Shown here: piece after piece, positions 60,601 to 64,000 of the stretch
How positions within the stretch are numbered: position 1 is the stretch's first letter
Layout: the number at the start of each line of letters is the position of its first letter
Assembly: GCA_038049695.1 (NCBI GenBank)
Contig: CP142453.1
Span: forward strand, 115,150,001 to 115,214,000
Source of the DNA: Cinnamomum chago
Taxonomy: Eukaryota > Streptophyta > Magnoliopsida > Laurales > Lauraceae
Direction of reading: 5' to 3'
DNA length: 64,000 nt
The notes under the pieces: generated by a model
Database searches by the model: none
What the model was told of the DNA's origin: nothing
The model's input: the letters and a program-made list of their open reading frames with translations, nothing else
Translations under genes and position numbers: made by a program

Positions 60601-62272
60601 GAACTTCATTGCAGTATTTTGTTTGTGACAAAAGATATCCTGTGGGAGAGTAGGCAACTTCAATGCCTAGAAAATGCCGCAGATGACCCAAATCTTTCAT
60701 CTCAAATTGTCGATGAAGAAACCGCTTCAAGAATAGAATACCAGAAGTATCACGGCCAGTGATAATCATATCATCGACATAGAGTAATAGGAAAATACAG
60801 CCAGATAGCGAATAGCGAGTGAAGAGAGCAGAGTCATGGGTACTCTGGGAAAAACCAATGCTGATAATACAAGTGCTAAACCGTTCAAACCAAGCACGAG
60901 GGGCTTGTTTGAGTCCACGAGGGGCTTGTTTGAGTCCATATAAAGCACGGTTGAGACGACACGCATAATGAGGAGGTCTCACAACGCCTGGAGGAGGATG
61001 CATATAGATTTCTTCCTGAAGGAATCCATTCAAAAATGCATTCTTGACATCAAGCTGATAGAGTGGCCAATGTCTAATAGCGGCAACAAAGATGAAAGTA
61101 CGGACTGTTGTCATCTTAGCAACCGGAGCAAAGGTCTCCTCATAATCTACCCCATATTCTTGTGTGTAGCCTTTGGCAACCAAGCGAGCCTTGTAGCGAT
61201 CAACAGATCCATCAGATTTGGTCTTGATCTTAAATATCCATTTGCAGCCGATAGCCCGTTTTCCAGAGGGAAGAGGAACAAGATCCCATGTGAGTTTTTT
61301 GCAGAGCTGCAAGTTCGTCTGCGATGGCAGACTGCCAGTTTGGATGAGCAATGGCCTCCTTATAGGATTGTGGTTCTGCCAAGGTATGAATTTCTGCAAG
61401 AAAGGACTTATAGGACGGAGAAAAATGATCCGTGCAAACAAAGCCAAATCTAGAAGGAGGAATTCTGGTGCGCACTGGATACCTTCGAGTTTGAGGAGGA
61501 TCCTGCACATCTGGAGCAGAGGAGATAGGCCCGGGGTCAGGAGTAGAAGGTGATGCTGCCGAGTCCGAATGAGCAATAAATGTTGGAAAAATCTTCATAA
61601 ACAGGAGAATATTCAGGCGACCAAGATGGAAGAATCCGCTGAGATGGTGATGCTGATGATCACAAGTGGGCCACGCCTGATCTGAGATGATCAGGTATGA
61701 TCAGAGAGGATCCGGCTGAAGAAGATGATCTCAGATGATCACAGATTGGCTTTCATGGCTCTGATACCATATTAGAGACTCTTGAACCAAACCAGAAGCA
61801 ACAAGAGTTAGAACAGACTATGCAAGAGAGAGAGACGAGTTGCAATAGAATTGTATATTACTGTATATCCCTTTGAATGGACGATGGTTACATATATAAC
61901 ATTGTAGCCTAAATTAGTGGATCTGAATTAGATCTAAGGAAACTAATATCTATCTAATATCTAGAGACAACTCATACAATGTTGACTTGTGGGCTGACCC
62001 AATACATGGGTTGTGGGCTGACCCATTGGTCAAGCTGACTTACTGCTGACCTGCTTCTTTACAGTCATATCCTTTTGTTATCAACAGAGATATATAGTAA
62101 TAAAATTTACAATTATTAAAAAAAAAATCCTTTTGTTAGTATAATATTACCAACTGACTCGATGAAACCAAAGATTTTTGTTCCAAACAATGTGCCGAGG
62201 GTTATAGATTTTTCGCCCCCACTCTTCCTCATCCTCCTCTGTAATGTGTTACTTTTTCCATTTGACCCCCAC

Positions 62273-62305
<33 letters not shown>

Positions 62306-63918
62306 ATATAGATGGCCTCTAATATGCTGCTACTTGAAAGTGGGTGACTGATCGGTCTCATCTCATTCATGCATGTAATTTCTGCATGCCCTGCTGTATT
62401 CACAGCATGTCCTACTTGCATCCATGCCATATATACGCATTATAGTAAATCCTCCTAGCATTTGATCTAGTACTTGATCGATTTTCCAAATAAATTTTCA
62501 TTACGTTATAGATAAACAAAATTAAAAAAACTTCATGTTTTATCTCAGTACACATATAAGTTGCTTCTTTGTGTCTGTATCAATCTACGTACTGCATGCA
62601 ATCACCCATGGATACATTTAACTTGCTCATATTATGTACTACTTGTTGCCCCAGTTTGAACTTGCTTGTTTTGACAGGTTAACTTAAATGCTTTGTTTTG
62701 GTCTAAGCCATGTTCACTGGCTTTGGCTCTAGACTCGCCGCTAAGAATAGAAGAGCCGAAATATGTTGGCATCCGACATGTTATGCTTAAGTTGTTGCTT
62801 TTTTATAGTAAGCAGAGCAAATCTATTAGAGGGGCCAATGTGGTATATCGGCGTATCATTTCACAAGTTGACAAGCCTGCTATTTATGATGGTGAGCCTG
62901 TTTTCTTTGGGTTTTAATGTACCCTTAATCACATTTGGTTATTTGGGCAGAATGTGTGGCAACCTTCCTGCAGTGTGTCTGAAACTTCATGGAAATTTAA
63001 TTCACATTACATGACGTTGGTCCTTTTCCCAAACTTTATGCCCTAGGTTTACATAAGAAATTGGCACTAATAATTATTGATAAAGGTGCATGTCAGAGTG
63101 GCCCAACTAATGTGGAATTCGATTTCCTTTTATACCCTAAACGCTGCAGAATGGATCGCCATCATTTGCCAAATATTCAAATCACTTCTGATTTAGAGAG
63201 CATTTATGTTTCAGAACCCCCTTGGTGTATCTGTCAGAATGAACATACCTGTCTTCCCACATTTTAATTGTACTTCTGCTTGGCATGCATGCTTCTTAAC
63301 AAGTAAATGCTTTTACACTTTGCTGCAATTATAAATGTCTAGAGGTCCGATTTACTCACTTAGAATGTAAATCAAGTTAAATGAAATGTACCACTATCAA
63401 ATTGTAAGAGTAGAAGTCGCATCTTCCTCCCATTGCAAGAAGGTTCAGCTTCATCTATATGTTTTTTGATGGAGATAGTGACTTCTCAAGATTTCATTTG
63501 TGGTTTGAGAACGGAGAAGTAATTCTTGTACCTTATTTTTCTTGGTCTTTTATATGATTATAAACATAGATGCTGAACGGCTGAACCTGAGAAGAATGGG
63601 ATATTACTGGCTTCCTTTAATGGCTTTCAACCATTTTGCCCATGATGGTTTATTTTGCCCTAATTATTTGTAGTTGACTTACAATTACTGGACCTGCAAA
63701 TTCATATGTTTTTGTACTGTTCTAACTGTAGTTTCCTTTTTTTTTTCCCAGTGTTCCAGTTGGAGAAAACCTTCAAAACAACATTTTCTTTGCTTGTACT
63801 TCATATGTGGCTTTGCTTACGACGTTTGAAGGAAGAGGGAAAGGAAGGGACTGAGTTTGGGCAATACTTATATGAGATTTACAATCATGACTTAGAGCTG
63901 CGAGTTTCTAAAGCTGGG
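57641..63918 (+). CDS. CBP3: CBP3/UQCC-type ubiquinol-cytochrome c chaperone, 5' part
   Basis: Mitochondrial assembly factor for respiratory complex III; in yeast Cbp3 with Cbp6 binds newly made cytochrome b. Exons visible are 57641-57814, 62678-62891 and 63752-63918, with GT-AG borders and matching phases, giving 185 residues; the rest lies beyond the right edge (donor at 63919). The N-terminus MLSRWSRAVYNLTKVG is basic and lacks acidic residues, as in mitochondrial presequences. Exon 2 has EEPKYVGIRHVMLKLLLFYS and YRRIISQVDKPAIYD, and exon 3 has FQLEKTFKTTFSLLVLHMWL and YEIYNHDLELRVSKAG, matching the Cbp3 domain. The ATG is the first in the open frame at the expected place for the presequence. 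Intron 1 (57815-62677) is 4.9 kb and contains a copia element in opposite orientation. I recall an Arabidopsis homologue at At5g51220, close to the At5g51180 esterase. Confidence 0.9.
59497..59817 (-). repeat. 3' LTR of the copia element
   Basis: 321 bp. Matches 61770-62063 except for about 26 extra bases after TAGATCT and one extra AG unit. Bounded on its inner side by the polypurine tract. Confidence 0.92.
59840..61640 (-). pseudogene. Copia polyprotein remnant (reverse transcriptase, RNase H)
   Basis: Reading rightmost to left: the post-integrase linker (RRYPVRTRIPPSRF), PNWQSAIADELAALQK, then after a frameshift near 61290 the RT block IGCKWIFKIKTKSDGSVDRY, ARLVAKGYTQ, QLDVKNAFLNG, the catalytic YVDDM, and RNase H with YSDSNWAGD and SSTEAEYRA. 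A second frameshift near 60070 precedes the rest of RNase H (ESARKLATNDVFHERSKHLE). A 21 bp tandem duplication (60896-60916 and 60917-60937) doubles GLKQAPR. At least two frameshifts plus loss of gag to integrase mean it cannot act alone. Confidence 0.9.
61770..62063 (-). repeat. 5' LTR of the copia element
   Basis: 294 bp. Adjoins the tRNA-iMet primer site (61769-61757) on its inner side and the GTCAT duplication on its outer side. Confidence 0.92.
62274..62303. repeat. 30 bp A-tract
   Basis: Uninterrupted run of 30 A in CBP3 intron 1, after a pyrimidine-rich stretch ending GACCCCCACC. It could be the poly(A) end of a retroposed sequence, but no element was recognised upstream. Confidence 0.85.
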
Positions 63919-64000
63919 GTAAGTGAACAATTCTTTCTAGACCTCTTTTTGTGAAGTATATATATAACACAATTGGATGGTGAATCTGGATTCTCAATTT

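Larger units (their letters stand above)
59497..62063 (-). mobile_element. Internally deleted Ty1-copia retrotransposon with two LTRs
   Basis: A 2567 bp element in minus orientation inside CBP3 intron 1. It is flanked by 5 bp duplications GTCAT at 59492-59496 and 62064-62068. In minus sense the 5' LTR is 62063-61770 (294 bp, starting TGTAAAGAAG and ending CTCTAATA), followed by the primer site TGGTATCAGAGCC. The 3' LTR is 59817-59497 (321 bp), preceded by the purine tract GAGAGGGGG. Only about 1.95 kb lies between the LTRs: a leader of about 150 bp then reverse transcriptase and RNase H. Gag, protease and the integrase core are absent. The LTRs are very similar except for a 26 bp insertion in the 3' copy (about 59664-59690) and small repeat-length differences, so insertion was relatively recent. 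Confidence 0.95.

Noticed and set aside
1-64000. CRISPR arrays, operons or phage-type systems
   Set aside because: The window is plant nuclear DNA with spliced genes; no spaced identical repeats of CRISPR type occur.

Overview
The window looks like nuclear DNA of a flowering plant: A/T-rich intergenic sequence, introns of several kilobases loaded with retroelements, GT-AG splice sites, and plant-type LINE, copia, TRIM and MITE elements. The species cannot be fixed from the sequence; a woody, moderately large genome (perhaps a magnoliid) is only a guess. No CRISPR array, operon or organelle gene cluster is present, and no functional tRNA or rRNA gene was recognised.

Four protein-coding genes can be assembled exon by exon, every junction keeping frame. 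(1) Minus strand, 1736-8314: a DUF676/ROG1-type serine esterase, nine exons visible, last exon probably beyond the left edge. (2) Plus strand, 18905-25641: a complete five-exon GDSL esterase/lipase of 369 aa with signal peptide. (3) Minus strand, 29282-46756: a complete twelve-exon ARABIDILLO gene (F-box, leucine-rich repeats, armadillo repeats) of 929 aa spread over 17.5 kb. (4) Plus strand, 57641 to the right edge: the first three exons of a mitochondrial CBP3/UQCC-type ubiquinol-cytochrome c chaperone. The four genes have unrelated roles (lipid or ester hydrolysis, secreted ester hydrolysis, ubiquitin-ligase-type signalling, complex III assembly) and do not form a pathway.

Most of the rest is mobile DNA. 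At least six RTE-type LINE remnants and five L1-type LINE 3' fragments sit mainly inside introns. LTR elements include an internally deleted Ty1-copia element with two LTRs and a GTCAT target duplication inside the CBP3 intron (59497-62063), a 2.9 kb apparent solo LTR with a TATAG duplication (53788-56701), a 5S-rRNA-derived Cassandra-like solo LTR in an ARABIDILLO intron (41884-42148), and several very small TRIM/SMART elements (15366-16088, 23047-23243, 33671-33980). DNA elements include a 170 bp hAT-type MITE with a perfect 8 bp target duplication in the GDSL gene (19841-20010), a 1.56 kb terminal-inverted-repeat element with a TRIM nested inside it (14893-16453), a foldback element just upstream of the GDSL promoter (about 17994-18690), and a probable Helitron 3' end (17085-17116).

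Non-transposon structure includes a diverged duplicated segment (about 11270-12540 and 25880-27060) on either side of the GDSL gene, a block of degenerate tandem repeats at 47860-50600, tandem duplications inside ARABIDILLO introns, and a long (AG)n tract in the esterase leader. I saw no convincing undescribed biological system. The most unusual structures are the nested and miniature LTR elements.
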